Assembly (NCBI GenBank): GCA_902767235.1
Contig: CACXGR010000223.1
Span: 1-5,567, forward strand
DNA length: 5,567 nucleotides
Reading direction: 5' to 3'
From: an uncultured Lachnospiraceae bacterium
Lineage (GTDB): Bacteria; Bacillota; Clostridia; Lachnospirales; Lachnospiraceae
The position numbers were made by a program, and so were the translations under genes. Position 1 is the stretch's first letter. Each line of letters opens with the position of its first letter. Of the stretch, positions 5,285 to 5,567 are shown one piece after another. The notes beneath the pieces were generated by a model. The model ran no database searches. It was not told the origin of the DNA and was given only the letters and a program-made list of their open reading frames with translations.

Positions 5285-5406
5285 AGTCCTCCCCCTATCA
5301 CCCCACCTTTAAGGTCGCGCGACGGCATAAGCCGCGCGACAATGTCACCCCACCTTTCAGGTAGCGTGACAACAATCGCGCCGGTTTGCCACCACAGAGT
5401 CGTCAC
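5281..5406 (-). CDS. Possible 41-codon leader ORF coupled to the TPR gene
   Basis: An open frame from the GTG of degenerate copy 10 through the whole spacer to TGA 5283-5281, overlapping ATG 5284. The peptide starts MTTLWWQTGAIVVTLPERWG and ends SRDLKGGVIGGGL. Starting at copy 8 instead gives MIGGGL. The frame passes in phase through copy 8 (DLKGGV), though copy 9 has its own GTG in another frame. The openness may be chance in GC-rich DNA. Confidence 0.25.
   Translation of the reverse strand: MTTLWWQTGAIVVTLPERWGDIVARLMPSRDLKGGVIGGGL
5299..5317 (-). repeat. 19-bp spacer element, copy 8 (before the TPR gene)
   Basis: Perfect core at 5305-5315. GTG (5301-5299) opens GTG-ATA-GGG-GGA-GGA-CTA with TGA at 5283-5281 overlapping ATG 5284. 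The upstream arm is shared with a GC-rich hairpin at 5314-5340. Confidence 0.9.
5314..5340. repeat. GC-rich hairpin upstream of the TPR gene
   Basis: GTCGCGCG (5314-5321) is the exact reverse complement of CGCGCGAC (5333-5340). An alternative pairing uses GTCGCGC/GCGCGAC plus an inner GGC/GCC around ATAA. On the mRNA strand it ends inside the first arm of spacer copy 8, so folding it would compete with that copy's own ACCT/AGGT stem. No U-tract follows in either direction, so termination is unlikely. Confidence 0.65.
5346..5364 (-). repeat. 19-bp spacer element, copy 9 (variant), with extended palindrome
   Basis: Core ACCTTTCAGGT at 5352-5362, one base off. On the minus strand it is ACCTGAAAGGT, so the ACCT/AGGT arms are kept and only the centre changes. 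It is flanked by TGTCAC (5343-5348) and GTGACA (5366-5371), another nested inverted repeat. Its GTG frame runs 16 codons and ends at a TGA overlapping the copy 8 GTG (GTGA). Confidence 0.85.
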
Positions 5407-5422
5407 CCCACCTTAAAGCTCA
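5404..5422 (-). repeat. 19-bp spacer element, copy 10 (degenerate)
   Basis: Core ACCTTAAAGCT at 5410-5420 on the plus strand; the upstream arm of the palindrome is broken. The downstream half AAGGTGGGGTGACG on the minus strand is intact. It directly follows and partly overlaps the acyl-CoA dehydrogenase stop codon, which may have constrained the broken arm. Confidence 0.75.
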
Positions 5423-5567
5423 ATATCTCTTCTTAAGCTCCCTCGCGATCACCAGCCTCTGGATCTGGTTCGTCCCCTCAAAGATCTGGAAGATCTTGGC
5501 ATCGCGCATGATCTTCTCCACCGGATACTCCTTGCTGTACCCGTACCCGCCGAAAATCTGCACCGCG
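5420..5567 (-). CDS. Acyl-CoA dehydrogenase, C-terminal end (partial; butyryl-CoA dehydrogenase-like)
   Basis: Only the last 48 sense codons are inside the window; the gene continues past the right edge and ends at TGA 5422-5420. The readable end runs VQIFGGYGYSKEYPVEKIMR, then DAKIFQIFEGTNQIQRLVIA, then RELKKRY. This is the canonical C-terminus of short/medium-chain acyl-CoA dehydrogenases: the GG.GY...YPVE..MRDA helix, then the (Y/F)EGT.QIQ motif whose Glu is the catalytic base in SCAD and MCAD enzymes. These FAD enzymes oxidise acyl-CoA to enoyl-CoA; in clostridia the close homologue Bcd reduces crotonyl-CoA to butyryl-CoA together with electron-transfer flavoproteins. Bcd identity is likely but not proven from the tail. 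The stop codon overlaps the most degenerate copy of the spacer repeat. Confidence 0.93.
   Translation of the reverse strand, partial: AVQIFGGYGYSKEYPVEKIMRDAKIFQIFEGTNQIQRLVIARELKKRY

Noticed and set aside
1..5422. The ten repeats as a CRISPR array
   Set aside because: The copies are short, irregularly spaced over 5 kb and separated by whole genes; no cas genes are present.

Overview
The window looks like chromosomal DNA from a Clostridia-type member of the Bacillota, probably an anaerobe. The evidence is family resemblance: a butyryl-CoA-dehydrogenase-like protein end, a small two-helix membrane protein of a type common in clostridia, a clostridial-style MATE transporter, and GC content that looks close to or slightly above half by eye. 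No species can be named from the sequence alone.

All six genes lie on the minus strand, so transcription runs from high to low coordinates. In that order: the last 48 codons of an acyl-CoA dehydrogenase (ending at 5420); a 679-residue protein with an N-terminal DUF4062/TIR-like domain, a coiled coil and a C-terminal TPR array (5284-3245); a MATE-family efflux transporter (3206-1821); a DUF1810 protein (1628-1197); the peroxide-stress protein YaaA (1130-369); and a 71-residue membrane protein (268-53). The plus strand holds only antisense shadows. Spacers are 38 to 192 bases. I see no clear intrinsic terminator, so part or all of the row may be co-transcribed.

The striking feature is in the spacers. 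Every one carries one to three copies of a 19-bp element, CACYCCACCTTTAAGGTCG on the plus strand. There are ten copies in all, eight with a perfect ACCTTTAAGGT core, and all have the same orientation relative to the genes. On the mRNA strand it reads ACCTTAAAGGTGGRGTG: a short palindrome whose 3' half looks like a Shine-Dalgarno sequence followed by GTG. For four genes (71-aa protein, yaaA, DUF1810, TPR gene) the GTG opens a frame of 6-8 codons whose TGA stop overlaps the gene's ATG as ATGA. The GTG-to-ATG distances are 23, 20, 17 and 17 nt, all 2 modulo 3. For the fifth gene (MATE) the GTG is in frame with the gene itself. This suggests a dispersed start cassette or leader-peptide element that couples translation to the downstream gene, though a transcription-factor site or a REP-like repeat remains possible.

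Other structure includes a nested inverted repeat of about 70 bp with a second repeat family (CCGTCCCCTCSCGGGG, two copies) between the MATE and DUF1810 genes, a GC-rich hairpin before the TPR gene, and an 18-bp tandem duplication before yaaA. The genes themselves form no obvious pathway: a metabolic enzyme, a possible immune-type sensor/effector, an exporter, an oxidative-stress protein and two proteins of little-known function. What joins them is strand and the shared spacer element.
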